The notes: generated by a model not told the origin, from the sequence alone. Shown: positions 54,301-62,052, numbered from the stretch's first letter. The stretch is 64,000 nucleotides of DNA from Pseudomonas extremorientalis (GCF_001870465.1 NZ_MDGK01000031.1:1-64000), one strand, 5' to 3'. Numbers and translations: made by a program.

Positions 54301-55662
54301 GTAATGACGTTCGTCGAGTTCGGCGTAGGGCGCGGCGCGATGGATCATCTCCAGCAAGCCTTGCTCCGACCATTCACGGGCGCTGACTTCGGCGATGATT
54401 TGTTGGGCCAGCACGTCCAGTGGCGCCACCGGTATATGTAGGGTGTCCAGTTCGCCTCGACGCACGCAGTCGAGCAGGGCGGCGCATTCGATCAGATCGT
54501 CGCGGGTGGTAGCGAACAGGCGCCCTTTGGGTGTGCCGCCAACCTGGTGACCGGAGCGGCCGACCCGTTGCAGAAAACCGTTGATGGAACCCGGCGAACC
54601 GATCTGGCACACCAGGTCCACATCGCCGATATCAATCCCCAGCTCCAGGGATGCCGTGGCGATCAGCACTTGCAGCTCGCCGCCCTTGAGGCGCTGCTCG
54701 GCATCCAGGCGCATCTCCTTGGCCAGGCTGCCGTGGTGGGCAGCCACCGCAGTTTTGCCCAGGCGCTCGCTCAAGTGCCGGGCCAGGCGTTCGGCCAGGC
54801 GTCGGGTGTTGACGAACACCAGAGTGGTGCGGTGCTCGCGCGCCAGTTCGGCGAGGCGGTCGTAGACCAGCTCCCACACGTCATTGGCCATCACCGCCGA
54901 GAGCGGCACGGGCGGCACCTCGATATCCAGATCACGTGGGCGGGCGTGGCCGATATCCACAATCGCGCAGTCCCGACCAGTGCCCACCAGGAACCGCGAC
55001 ACCGCGTCGATGGGCTTTTGTGTGGCCGACAAACCAATGCGCATCAGCGGCCCGGCGCACAAGCCTTGCAGGCGCTCCAGGCTCAGGGCGAGATGGCTGC
55101 CACGTTTGCCGGCGGCGATGGCGTGGATTTCATCGACGATCACCGTGCGTGTGCTGGCGAGCATCTGGCGACCGGAGTCCGAGCCCAGCAGCACGTAGAG
55201 CGATTCCGGGGTGGTCACCAGGATATGCGGCGGGCGCTTGCGCATCTGGGCGCGGTCTTTTTGTGGGGTGTCGCCCGTGCGCACGGCGGTGCGGATGATC
55301 AGCGGCGGCAGACCCAGGCGCTGCAGGTGCTCGGTGATCCCGGTCAGCGGGTTTTGCAGGTTGATCTGTATATCATTGGACAGCGCCTTGAGCGGCGACA
55401 CGTAGACCACCAGCGTCTCATCCGGCAGCTCACCGCCGTTGGCCAGGCCTCGGTGGACCAGGTCGTCCAGCACCGCCAGGAACGCGGTGAGGGTCTTGCC
55501 GGAGCCGGTGGGCGCGGCGATCAGGGTCGATTGACGCTGGCGGATCAGCGGCCAGGCCTGGGCCTGGGCGCCGGTCACCGAGGGGAACGTGCTGCGCAAC
55601 CAGGCGCTGACGGCGGGGTGGAAGCCGGTCAATGCGGTATCAGTGGATTCAGGAAGGCTCAT
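51394..55662 (-). CDS. lhr: Large helicase-related protein Lhr
   Basis: Lhr is a superfamily-2 DNA helicase linked to DNA repair. The 1422-residue product has Walker A APTGSGKTLTAFLAVL (about 50-65), DEIH box VIVDEIHAI, motif III LSATQKPIDAV, motif V region LELGIDIGDVD and motif VI QRVGRSGHQ, followed by the winged-helix and the long Lhr-specific C-terminal region. Start ATG at 55662 (MSLPESTDTALTGFHPAVSAW); the frame extends 46 codons upstream without support. It is one of the longest genes in the window and has no operon partner. Confidence 0.93.
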   Translation of the reverse strand: MSLPESTDTALTGFHPAVSAWLRSTFPSVTGAQAQAWPLIRQRQSTLIAAPTGSGKTLTAFLAVLDDLVHRGLANGGELPDETLVVYVSPLKALSNDIQINLQNPLTGITEHLQRLGLPPLIIRTAVRTGDTPQKDRAQMRKRPPHILVTTPESLYVLLGSDSGRQMLASTRTVIVDEIHAIAAGKRGSHLALSLERLQGLCAGPLMRIGLSATQKPIDAVSRFLVGTGRDCAIVDIGHARPRDLDIEVPPVPLSAVMANDVWELVYDRLAELAREHRTTLVFVNTRRLAERLARHLSERLGKTAVAAHHGSLAKEMRLDAEQRLKGGELQVLIATASLELGIDIGDVDLVCQIGSPGSINGFLQRVGRSGHQVGGTPKGRLFATTRDDLIECAALLDCVRRGELDTLHIPVAPLDVLAQQIIAEVSAREWSEQGLLEMIHRAAPYAELDERHYQALLQMLCDGYNGRQGMRSAYLHRDALTRTLRGRRGAKLTAVTSGGTIPDNADYSVLLEPQSLNIGSVNEDFAVESIAGDIFQLGNSSYRILRVEAGKVRVEDAHGQPPTIPFWLGEAPGRSHELSAAVARLQGQLDTLLGATPGDLQAAQAWLTGELGLNRASAEQLLDYLARARLALSALPSQDTLIMERFFDASGGTQLIIHTPFGSRVNRAWGLALRKRFCRTFNFELQAAASENAIVLSLSTSHSFELDEVWRYLNSQSAEHILIQAVLDAPLFGVRWRWNAGVALALPRYAGGRKVAPQIQRMKSEDLIASVFPDQIACLENLAGERDVPEHPLVEQTLDDCLHEAMDCDAWLALLRRMERGDVRLISRDLSAPSPMAAEILSARPYTFLDDAPLEERRTQAVLTRRWSDPQSTDDLGALDADAIAAVREEAWPAPNGPDEMHEALMSLACIAGNEVTPQWAQWLHALAKSGRAYQLYTHLHTNLWVAVERLGCLQAIYPSNLPLLPGFDESWTYKDAVTEVLRARLGGFGPVSLIEIAAPLALSVTQVTQALARLEQEGYVLRGYFSPEATQEQWCERHLLARIHRYTVKRLRREIEPVALQDFMRFLFDWQHLSGGTRGQGSAMLPQIVGQFEGYAAATSAWDNDLLSARLKDYSSTWLDELCRSGKLVWLRLSNKASAMALRSTPVVLLPRSQVGLWSGLTEVTDVTTLSPKAQKVHQALCDHGALFFDELSHEAHLLRSELETTLQELVGAGLVNADSFAGLRALTTPASKRQARSSRRGRGAFVGGMDDAGRWALVRRSSTAAGPHSAEALEHVAMTLLRRYGVVFWRLLEREADWLPSWRELLRTFHRLEARGEIRGGRFVSGLAGEQFALPEAIPLLREVRRRPHDGSLIAVCGADPLNLVGTLLPGNKVPAVSGNRIVYRDGLPAAVMVGGTQQMLLELSPPETTLLQEKLIKR

Positions 55663-55803
55663 GCAATGATTGATAGCCCCAGTTCCAACAAGTTGCAATG
55701 GCACAGTTAATCCGTGACGGTTGCGCGATGAACCCGCAAAATGCAACGATTCTGACAAATACCTGAATAACCTTCGTTCCAACAGACCGGGCCTGCTCAA
55801 TCT

Positions 55804-56688
55804 ATGCGAATGCGCCTTATGTTACTGGGCGGCGGGAATGCCCTCGGGCAGGCGCTGATTCGCCTCGGTGCAGAGGAAGACATCGGTTTCCTCGCACCCA
55901 AACCGCCCCAAGACGGCTGGGATGCCGCAAGCCTCACCCAATTGCTCGACGACACCCGTCCCGACGCGTTGATCAACCTCGCCTACTACTTCGACTGGTT
56001 CCAGGCCGAAGCGGTCAGCGAGCCCCGTCTGGCTGCCCAGGAGTTCGCCATCGAGCGCCTGGCCGAGCTGTGCCAGCACCACAGCATCACCCTGTTGCAG
56101 CCATCCAGCTACCGCGTGTTCGATGGCTCCCGCGCCACCGCCTACAGCGAAAAAGACGAGCCGGTACCCCTGGGCCTGCGCGGCCAGGCGCTGTGGCGTA
56201 TTGAACAGAGCGTGCGCGCCACCTGCCCGCAACATGTGTTATTGCGCTTTGGCTGGCTGCTGGATGACAGCGTCGACGGCACCCTCGGGCGCTTCCTGGC
56301 CCGGGCCGAGAAGCCGGATGAGTTGCTGATGGCGGACGACCGTCGCGGCAACCCGACACCGGTGGATGACGCGGCGCGGGTGATCATTTCGGTGCTCAAG
56401 CAACTCGATTGCGCGGCGCCGCTGTGGGGCACTTACCACTACGCCGGCCATGAGGCGACCACGCCGTTGGCGCTGGGCCAGGCGATCCTCACTGAAGCGC
56501 GCAACTACCACCCGCTGGCAATCGAATCCCCCACCGCCCAGGCCCACGCGGCCCGACCGGATGCGAGCGAAGAACCGCAACACGCGGTGCTCGCCTGCAA
56601 GAAAATCCTCCACACCTTCGGCATCAAGCCTCGGGCGTGGCGAGCGGGGTTACCGGCGTTGCTGGACCGGTTCTACCGCCATGGCTGA
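55804..56688 (+). CDS. RmlD-like NAD(P)-binding protein lacking catalytic Tyr/Lys
   Basis: The 294-residue product resembles dTDP-4-dehydrorhamnose reductase (RmlD): nucleotide loop LLGGGNALGQAL (8-18), DALINLAYY, SSYRVFDGS, and the sugar-pocket LRFGWLLDDSVDGTLGRFL. The active-site YxxxK motif is replaced: where RmlD has PLxVYGxxKxxGE, this protein has PLGLRGQALWRIE (Arg126, Leu130). It may bind a nucleotide sugar without reducing it. No rhamnose genes are adjacent. It corresponds in position to P. aeruginosa PA4068. ATG 55804; a second ATG two codons later is possible. Confidence 0.78.
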   Translation: MRMRLMLLGGGNALGQALIRLGAEEDIGFLAPKPPQDGWDAASLTQLLDDTRPDALINLAYYFDWFQAEAVSEPRLAAQEFAIERLAELCQHHSITLLQPSSYRVFDGSRATAYSEKDEPVPLGLRGQALWRIEQSVRATCPQHVLLRFGWLLDDSVDGTLGRFLARAEKPDELLMADDRRGNPTPVDDAARVIISVLKQLDCAAPLWGTYHYAGHEATTPLALGQAILTEARNYHPLAIESPTAQAHAARPDASEEPQHAVLACKKILHTFGIKPRAWRAGLPALLDRFYRHG

Positions 56689-56720
56689 CCCAACACAAAA
56701 CCCAATGTGGGCATGAGCTA

Positions 56721-56758
56721 AATGTGGGAGGGGGCTTGCCCCCTCCCACATTGGTTTT
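56721..56758. repeat. REP palindrome between convergent genes
   Basis: A perfect 14-bp inverted repeat (AATGTGGGAGGGGG at 56721-56734, CCCCCTCCCACATT at 56739-56752) with loop CTTG is followed by GGTTTTTG. A second partial arm, CCAATGTGGG, lies at 56702-56711. This is a typical fluorescent-pseudomonad extragenic palindrome and may also end transcription of both flanking genes. Confidence 0.85.
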
Positions 56759-56780
56759 TGTGTTGTTGGTCAGGTCGGTG

Positions 56781-57479
56781 TCAGAACTTGTAGCCGATAC
56801 CCACCATGTAAACCATCGGGTCCACGTCCACATTGACCTTGGCGCGAGTGCCAGGGGCGACCGCGTTGTTTTCCACGGTGGCCTTGGTGCTGATGTCGAT
56901 GTAGCGCGCCTGGGCGTTGATCATCCACTTGTCGTTGATCATGTAGTCGGCGCCGATCTGCGCGGCCCAGCCCCAGGAGTTCTCAGCCTTGAAGTTGCTG
57001 AAGCCTGCGCCTTGGGCACGGCTGCCGACGTGCTCGTCGTAGATCCAGGTGTAGTTGATACCGGCGCCCACGTACGGTTGGAAGGCCGACTTGTTGTCCA
57101 GCGGGTAGTACACGACGCTCAGGGTCGGCGGCAGGTGTTTCAGGGTGCCGAGCTTGCCGTTGGCGGCGCCGAGGGCGGTGCCCTTGATCTTCACGTCATG
57201 CTCGAACGGCGTGGCGGCCAGCAGTTCGATACCCACGTGATTGGTCAGCATGTAGGCGAAGTTCAGGCCCAACTGAGTGTCGCTGCTCATGGTCGCCTTG
57301 CCGCCCAGGTTGGCGCCGGCCAATGGGCCTTGGTCAACCTTGACGTGGCCGCTGTCGGCCTTCGGGTTCACGGTGATTGCACCGGCGCGAACCAGAATGT
57401 CGCCCGCTTCGTGAGCGTGTGCGACGGGGGCAACGAGGGCGAGCGCGAAGAGGGACGCGCCGAGCAGAGACTTGTTCAT
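56781..57479 (-). CDS. oprG: OmpW-family outer-membrane protein OprG
   Basis: OmpW/OprG forms an eight-stranded barrel implicated in uptake of small hydrophobic molecules or amino acids. The 232-residue precursor has a signal peptide (MNKSLLGASLFALALVAPVAHA, cleavage near residue 22), the HEAGDILVRAGAI start of the mature protein, PPTLSVVYYPL and a terminal aromatic strand MVGIGYKF. Start ATG 57479 with GGAG upstream. A 23-base inverted repeat sits in the leader just before the ribosome-binding site. Position matches P. aeruginosa PA4067. Confidence 0.93.
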   Translation of the reverse strand: MNKSLLGASLFALALVAPVAHAHEAGDILVRAGAITVNPKADSGHVKVDQGPLAGANLGGKATMSSDTQLGLNFAYMLTNHVGIELLAATPFEHDVKIKGTALGAANGKLGTLKHLPPTLSVVYYPLDNKSAFQPYVGAGINYTWIYDEHVGSRAQGAGFSNFKAENSWGWAAQIGADYMINDKWMINAQARYIDISTKATVENNAVAPGTRAKVNVDVDPMVYMVGIGYKF

Positions 57480-57491
57480 GGGAGCTCCAAA

Positions 57492-57514
57492 GGACGTTTA
57501 AAAGTTGTACGTCC
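57492..57514. promoter_or_regulatory. Inverted repeat in the oprG leader
   Basis: GGACGT (57492-57497) and ACGTCC (57509-57514) flank 11 bases. On the oprG mRNA they would form a hairpin directly before TTTGGAGCTCCC and the ATG. Could be an operator or a translation-control hairpin. Confidence 0.45.
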
Positions 57515-57573
57515 AATGGTAAAGATCGTTCCGTTCGGTCTTTTGACTCAGCTCAATGAAAGGGCGATAAGCG

Positions 57574-58101
57574 TTATTCGGGCAATTCGTACATGTAAAT
57601 CTTCTCGGCCTCCATCTGGTAACCGGCATCGGCCAGTTCGCTGGTGGACGGTTTGACCTGCATCGCGCCCTCGATCCAGTACGGCTGATACAGCTCATCG
57701 AGCTTCACGCCGATTTCGCTTTTGACATGCACGATCTGGTTCGACGGCGGCGGTGGCACATGGATACACGCGCCGAAATACGGCACCAGCAAGAACTCGG
57801 TGGTGCGGCCGTTTTCGCTGACCTCCAGTGGCACGATGTAGCCGGGCAAGCGAATGTGCTGGCCATCAAGCGCTGGCACCACCGGTGCGTTGGGCAGGTC
57901 CTGCTTGGCTGCGGGTGCCGATTCCAGCGCATCCGCCATGCTGGAGAGATTGTGCAGTGGTTGCATGTTCGGCACTTCTGGCGGGGCATCCGGCGGTATC
58001 AGTTCCGACCACGTCAGTTCTCTGGGCTCGGCTGCCCAGGCGGGCAGGGCAAGCAGCAGCAACAGTGCAAACAGGACGCGACGCATCAAAGCCTTCCTCA
58101 T
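57574..58101 (-). CDS. DUF3299 periplasmic protein of zinc-linked operon
   Basis: The 175-residue product has a signal peptide (about 1-23, MRKALMRRVLFALLLLLALP then AWAAEP) and a DUF3299 domain with RLPGYIVPLEVSENGRTTEFLLVPYFGACIHVPPPPSNQIVHV; the Cys-x-His in GACIH is a possible metal site. Function unknown. The ATG at 58101 overlaps the permease stop by 4 bases (ATGA). Last of four genes in an operon matching P. aeruginosa PA4063-PA4066, reported to respond to zinc limitation. Confidence 0.82.
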   Translation of the reverse strand: MRKALMRRVLFALLLLLALPAWAAEPRELTWSELIPPDAPPEVPNMQPLHNLSSMADALESAPAAKQDLPNAPVVPALDGQHIRLPGYIVPLEVSENGRTTEFLLVPYFGACIHVPPPPSNQIVHVKSEIGVKLDELYQPYWIEGAMQVKPSTSELADAGYQMEAEKIYMYELPE

Positions 58102-59363
58102 AAACGTATGGACAGGCCATCGGCCAGGGATTGCCGATAGGCGCGCCACGCGGGCACGCTGCCCATCAACAGCGCGGCGCCCAGGATACCGGCGAGCAGC
58201 GTCCATTCATATTCGCTCGGCCACGACATCGGCAGGTCCAGGCCGTAGTTGGCCTGCAGATACCCGCGCGACGCGGCGATGCACACGTAGAGCAAACCAA
58301 CGCCCGCCACCACGCCGGACAGCGCCAGGGCGAAGGCTTCGAAGATCAGCAGCGTCGCGATATGCCAGGGCCGTGCGCCCACCGAACGCAAGATCGCCAT
58401 TTCGCGGCGGCGCTCGTTGAGACTGGTGAGGATCGCCGTGAGCATGCCGATCAGGCCGGTAAGCACCACGAACAGCGAGATCACGAACAGCGCTTTTTCG
58501 GCGGTGCCCATCATGCTCCACAACTCTTGCAGCGCCACGCCTGGCAGGATCGCCAGCATCGGCTCGCCACGGAATTCGTTGATCTCCCGTTGCAGGGCGA
58601 AGGTGGAAATCTTGTTGTTCAGGCCGAGCATGAACGCGGTGATGGCTTGGGGCGTGAGGTCCATATTGCGCGCCTGGTCGGCGCTGATGCGGCCTTTGCC
58701 CTGGGCCGGTACGCCGTTGTGCCAGTCGATATGGATCGCTTCCATGCCGCCGAGGCTGATGTGCAAGGTGCGGTCCACCGGGGTGCCGGTGCGCTTGAGA
58801 ATGCCGACCACGGTGAAGGGCTTGTCGTCGTGCTTGACCAGGCTGACCACTGCCACGCCATGGGCCAGCACCAGTTTGTCGCCAAGTTTGTAGTGCAACG
58901 CGTCGGCGACTTCGGCGCCCAGCACCACTTCGAACGGGTCGGTGGCGAAGGCACGACCGCTGGCCAGTTCGAGGTTCTGCTTGCGCCCGTACTGGTAGTG
59001 CTCGAAGTAGGACTCGTTGGTGCCCATCACGCGGTAGCCGCGATGGGAGTCGCCGAGGGAAATCGGAATCGCCCATTTCACCTGCGGGCTGGCGGCGAAG
59101 TGTTCGAAGCTGTCCCAGCGGATGTTGTTGGTGGCGTTGCCGATGCGGAATACCGAGTACAGCAACAGGTTCACCGAACCGGAACGGGCGCCGACGATCA
59201 GGTCGGTGCCGCTGATGGTACTGGCGAAACTGTTGCGCGCTTCAACGCGTACGCGCTCCACCGCGAGCAGCAAGCAGACTGAAAGCGCGATGGCGAACGC
59301 GGTGAGGAGCGCGGTAAAGCGGCGGTTAGCCAGGCTGGCCATGGCTAGACGGAACAGATACAT
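58098..59363 (-). CDS. ABC transporter permease (FtsX/MacB-like)
   Basis: The 421-residue inner-membrane protein has a single N-terminal helix (about 14-34), a large periplasmic domain (about 35-280) and three C-terminal helices (about 295-415, including LFVISLFVVLTGLIGMLTAIL and SLNERRREMAILRSVGARPW), the type VII ABC architecture of MacB and LolC/E. Such systems move substrates within or out of the periplasm rather than import them directly. The ATG at 59363 nearly abuts the ATPase gene. Third gene of the zinc-linked operon. Confidence 0.88.
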   Translation of the reverse strand: MYLFRLAMASLANRRFTALLTAFAIALSVCLLLAVERVRVEARNSFASTISGTDLIVGARSGSVNLLLYSVFRIGNATNNIRWDSFEHFAASPQVKWAIPISLGDSHRGYRVMGTNESYFEHYQYGRKQNLELASGRAFATDPFEVVLGAEVADALHYKLGDKLVLAHGVAVVSLVKHDDKPFTVVGILKRTGTPVDRTLHISLGGMEAIHIDWHNGVPAQGKGRISADQARNMDLTPQAITAFMLGLNNKISTFALQREINEFRGEPMLAILPGVALQELWSMMGTAEKALFVISLFVVLTGLIGMLTAILTSLNERRREMAILRSVGARPWHIATLLIFEAFALALSGVVAGVGLLYVCIAASRGYLQANYGLDLPMSWPSEYEWTLLAGILGAALLMGSVPAWRAYRQSLADGLSIRL

Positions 59364-59364
59364 C

Positions 59365-60075
59365 TCAAACCTCTGCGGGCGTGGCGGCGCGATTGAGTTC
59401 GGCCAGCGACAGGTTGCGGTCGAACAGCGAGGCCAGGCTCTGGTCATGGCTGACAAACAACAGGCTGGCGCCCGCTTCGCGGCATTCGGCGAACAGCAGT
59501 TGCAGGAAAGCTTCGCGGGCGTCGTAGTCCAGGGCCGAGGTGGGCTCGTCGGCGATCACCAGCTCCGGTTGGCCGATCAGCGCCCGGGCGGCGGCGACAC
59601 GTTGTTGCTGGCCGATGGACAGCGAGTCGGCGCGGCGTTCCAGCAGGTTTTTGTCTTTCAAACCCAGGTGCGCGAGCAGGGCGGCGGCGGCCTGATCCAC
59701 GCTGCCGTGGCGCTGCTTGGCGCGTTGCGCCCGCAATTTGGAGAAGTGGCAAGGCAACTCGACGTTCTCGCGCACCGACAGGAACGGCAGCAGGTTGAAC
59801 TGCTGGAAGATATAGCCGGTGTGGTCGACGCGAAAACGGTCGCGAGCGCCGGCCGAGAGTTCGGTCAGCTCCTGGCCGAGCAGGCGGATGCTGCCCTGGC
59901 TGGGTTTCTGCACACCGCCGAGCAAGCCGAGCAGGGTGGTTTTGCCACTGCCGCTCGGGCCCTTGAGAAACAGGGTTTCCCCCGCTTCCAGGCGGAACGC
60001 GGGGATGTCCAGCAACTGCGGGTGGCCGGGCCAGTTGAAGCCCAGGCCGGACAGTTCGATCAATGCGTGGGTCAT
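59365..60075 (-). CDS. ABC transporter ATP-binding protein (LolD/MacB-like)
   Basis: The 236-residue ATPase has Walker A GPSGSGKTT (39-47), Q-loop GYIFQQFNLLPFL (about 88-99), signature LSIGQQQRV (152-160; Ile replaces the usual Gly), Walker B LVIADEPTSALD and the switch FVSHD. It powers the adjacent permease. It starts 6 bases after the zrgA-like stop, so the operon is tightly packed. Confidence 0.92.
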   Translation of the reverse strand: MTHALIELSGLGFNWPGHPQLLDIPAFRLEAGETLFLKGPSGSGKTTLLGLLGGVQKPSQGSIRLLGQELTELSAGARDRFRVDHTGYIFQQFNLLPFLSVRENVELPCHFSKLRAQRAKQRHGSVDQAAAALLAHLGLKDKNLLERRADSLSIGQQQRVAAARALIGQPELVIADEPTSALDYDAREAFLQLLFAECREAGASLLFVSHDQSLASLFDRNLSLAELNRAATPAEV

Positions 60076-60081
60076 GTGAAC

Positions 60082-60672
60082 TCAGAATTTCAGGGTGGCT
60101 GCGGTGGCCGTTGCTTCAACCCCTTGCTGGCCGCTCGGGCCGATCAGTTGTACCTGAATTTTCTGGGTGGCGGGGAAGGTCTTGAACACCTGGGTCAGGT
60201 CCAGGTTGCTCAGCGCAGTCGGCGTGGCGCAGGTGAACTGGTAGTGGGCGTGGATTTCGCTGTGGTCGTGATGATGCTCGTGGGCGCCGTCTTTGGCGTC
60301 ATCATCATCGTCGTCATGGTCGGCTTCGGGCTTGTCGCCAAACAGCGGGCTGTTGAGTTCCTGGCTGCTGACCACACACCCGGCGGCCTTGGGCAGGTTG
60401 AACAACGCTACGGGGTTTTCCAGTTGTTTGCGTGCGGCGGCGACCTTGGCTTTGTCGGCAGGCGTGGTGGCCTGGTGTTCAAAACCCACCAGGTTCATTG
60501 CCGGGCTGTCCAGTTCAAGCTCCAGGGCCTGGCCGTCGAGTACCGCGTTGAGGCGGCCGACGCCATGCTCGTGCGCGCCAAGGCTGCCATGTTCATGGTC
60601 GTGCTCGTCATGAGCATGGGCAACCGCCAATGGCAGCAGGGCGAACGGCAAAGCAAGCAACAGACGGCGCAT
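60082..60672 (-). CDS. ZrgA-like periplasmic zinc-binding protein (DUF2796)
   Basis: The 196-residue precursor has a signal peptide (MRRLLLALPFALLPLAVAHA) and two metal-binding His/Asp clusters: HAHDEHDHEHGSLGAHEHG just after the signal, and an acidic-His run around residues 120-150. DUF2796 proteins related to Vibrio ZrgA help zinc uptake; the P. aeruginosa counterpart PA4063 is induced under zinc starvation. The ATG at 60672 has GGAG upstream; a second ATG 18 bases earlier is possible. A palindrome lies just upstream. Confidence 0.87.
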   Translation of the reverse strand: MRRLLLALPFALLPLAVAHAHDEHDHEHGSLGAHEHGVGRLNAVLDGQALELELDSPAMNLVGFEHQATTPADKAKVAAARKQLENPVALFNLPKAAGCVVSSQELNSPLFGDKPEADHDDDDDDAKDGAHEHHHDHSEIHAHYQFTCATPTALSNLDLTQVFKTFPATQKIQVQLIGPSGQQGVEATATAATLKF

Positions 60673-60697
60673 GGGAAGACTCCAGAACATGAAAGTT

Positions 60698-60719
60698 TTG
60701 TTATGTGATCTTATAACAA
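60698..60719. promoter_or_regulatory. Palindromic operator upstream of the zinc-linked operon (Zur-like?)
   Basis: TTGTTAT (60698-60704) and ATAACAA (60713-60719) are perfect arms around an 8-base centre, 26 bases before the zrgA-like start. GTTAT/ATAAC arms are those of Zur boxes, but the centre is longer than in the canonical Zur box, so assignment to Zur is tentative. Confidence 0.5.
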
Positions 60720-60803
60720 TAGCGTCAGAGTTTGACCGCCCGCTTGGCGTTGCGCAAGCCGCATGGGAGCATGCCCGTCAGAAAAAGTGCAGGAGTGAGG
60801 ACG

Positions 60804-61151
60804 ATGTTGCGAATTCGTGGAACCGTTGGCGACTTGCCGGTGGACTTGACCCTGGAGCTGGATGACGGCGACTGGGCCCGCCTGGGCGCGCAATTGCAGG
60901 CCACGCCCGTTGCCAGCGCGACCGCCGCGCCGGTGGCTCCGGTCAAACCCAATGACGACCTGTGGCAGGGCGCCCAGGACCTGTTGCGCAAGGCCGGCCA
61001 GCTCAGCGGTCTGGAGTTGCTCGATCAACTGGAAGGCTTGGCTGGCGACGCCTCGGCGGGCAAGCGCCTGCTGGTGCGCCTGCGTCATAGCGCCAAGGTG
61101 AAGGTCAGCAGCGGCGCGGATACGCCGCTGTACAGCTGGGTCGGCGACTAG
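60804..61151 (+). CDS. Conserved hypothetical protein
   Basis: A 115-residue cytosolic protein starting MLRIRGTVGDLPVDLTLELD at the ATG behind AGGAGTGAGG; an in-frame ATG 72 bases upstream lacks a site. It has an Ala/Pro-rich linker (about 35-48) between a small beta domain and a helical part. No family recognised. Its TAG and the convergent neighbour's TAG overlap in the bases CTAG. Position matches P. aeruginosa PA4062. Confidence 0.75.
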   Translation: MLRIRGTVGDLPVDLTLELDDGDWARLGAQLQATPVASATAAPVAPVKPNDDLWQGAQDLLRKAGQLSGLELLDQLEGLAGDASAGKRLLVRLRHSAKVKVSSGADTPLYSWVGD

Positions 61152-62020
61152 TACAACGCGGCAAACAACTTGCGACGGTACACGCTCACCAGCGGGTGAT
61201 CGTTGCCCAGCAATTCGAACACCTGCAGCAAGGTCTTGTGCGGCAGGCCTTCGCTGTAGCTGCGGTTGCGGATGAACAACTTGAGCAAACCTTCCAGTGC
61301 CGCGTCGTACTGCTGGCGCGCCAGTTGCTGGATCGTCAACTGGTAGGCCGCTTCATCGTCCTGCGGGTTTTGCGCCAGGCGGCTTTTCAGGTCGGCGGCG
61401 TCCGGCAGGTCGGCTGCCTGGCGCAGGAAGGTGATCTGCGCCTTGGCCCCGGCGAGGGCGGCCTTGTGATCGTCGCTTTTCACCGCGTCCAGCACGGTCT
61501 GGGCTTCGCCCAATTCACCGCGCTCGGCCAGGCAACGTGCGTACAGGATCAACGCGCCAGCGTTGGTGTTGTCTTCGCCCAGCAGCGCCACCAGCACTGC
61601 TTCGGCGTCGCTGATGCGACCTTCGGCAAACAGTGCTTGAGCCTGTTCCAGCGGATCGGCTGCAGCCGGCGGTGGCATCTGCACATGCGGCTCCAGCATC
61701 GCTCGCACCGCCGACTCCGGCTGCGCCCCCGCAAACCCGTCCACCGGCTGGCCATCCTTGAACAACACTACCGTCGGCAGGCTGCGAATGCCAAAACGTG
61801 CAACGATATCCTGCTCGGCCTCGCAGTCCACCTTGGCCAGCAGCAACTCCCCCTGATAACTCTCGGCAATCTGCGCCAGCAGTGGCATCAATGCTTTGCA
61901 CGGCGCGCACCACTCGGCCCAGAAATCTACCAGTACGGGTTTTTCAAAAGAGTTCTGGATCACTGCCTGGTCAAAGTTGGCGGTAGTGACGTCGAAGATA
62001 TACGGCGTGGGCTCACTCAT
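61148..62020 (-). CDS. Thioredoxin-TPR chaperone-like protein (CnoX/YbbN)
   Basis: The 290-residue protein has an N-terminal thioredoxin fold with FWAEWCAPCK (Cys38, Cys41; Ala in place of the usual Gly) and cis-Pro82 in RSLPTVVLF, then TPR-like helices (about 120-290). E. coli CnoX (YbbN) couples redox damage control to GroEL and DnaK. E. coli CnoX lacks a working CXXC pair, whereas this one has it, so it may also reduce disulfides. Start ATG 62020 (MSEPTPYIFDVTTANFDQAV). Confidence 0.88.
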   Translation of the reverse strand: MSEPTPYIFDVTTANFDQAVIQNSFEKPVLVDFWAEWCAPCKALMPLLAQIAESYQGELLLAKVDCEAEQDIVARFGIRSLPTVVLFKDGQPVDGFAGAQPESAVRAMLEPHVQMPPPAAADPLEQAQALFAEGRISDAEAVLVALLGEDNTNAGALILYARCLAERGELGEAQTVLDAVKSDDHKAALAGAKAQITFLRQAADLPDAADLKSRLAQNPQDDEAAYQLTIQQLARQQYDAALEGLLKLFIRNRSYSEGLPHKTLLQVFELLGNDHPLVSVYRRKLFAALY

Positions 62021-62052
62021 GGGGCGTCTCGAATAAAGCGGGAATGGGGCAA

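Noticed and set aside
60698..60719. Firm Zur box call
   Set aside because: Arms fit, but the centre is longer than the canonical box, so it is listed only as a candidate operator.
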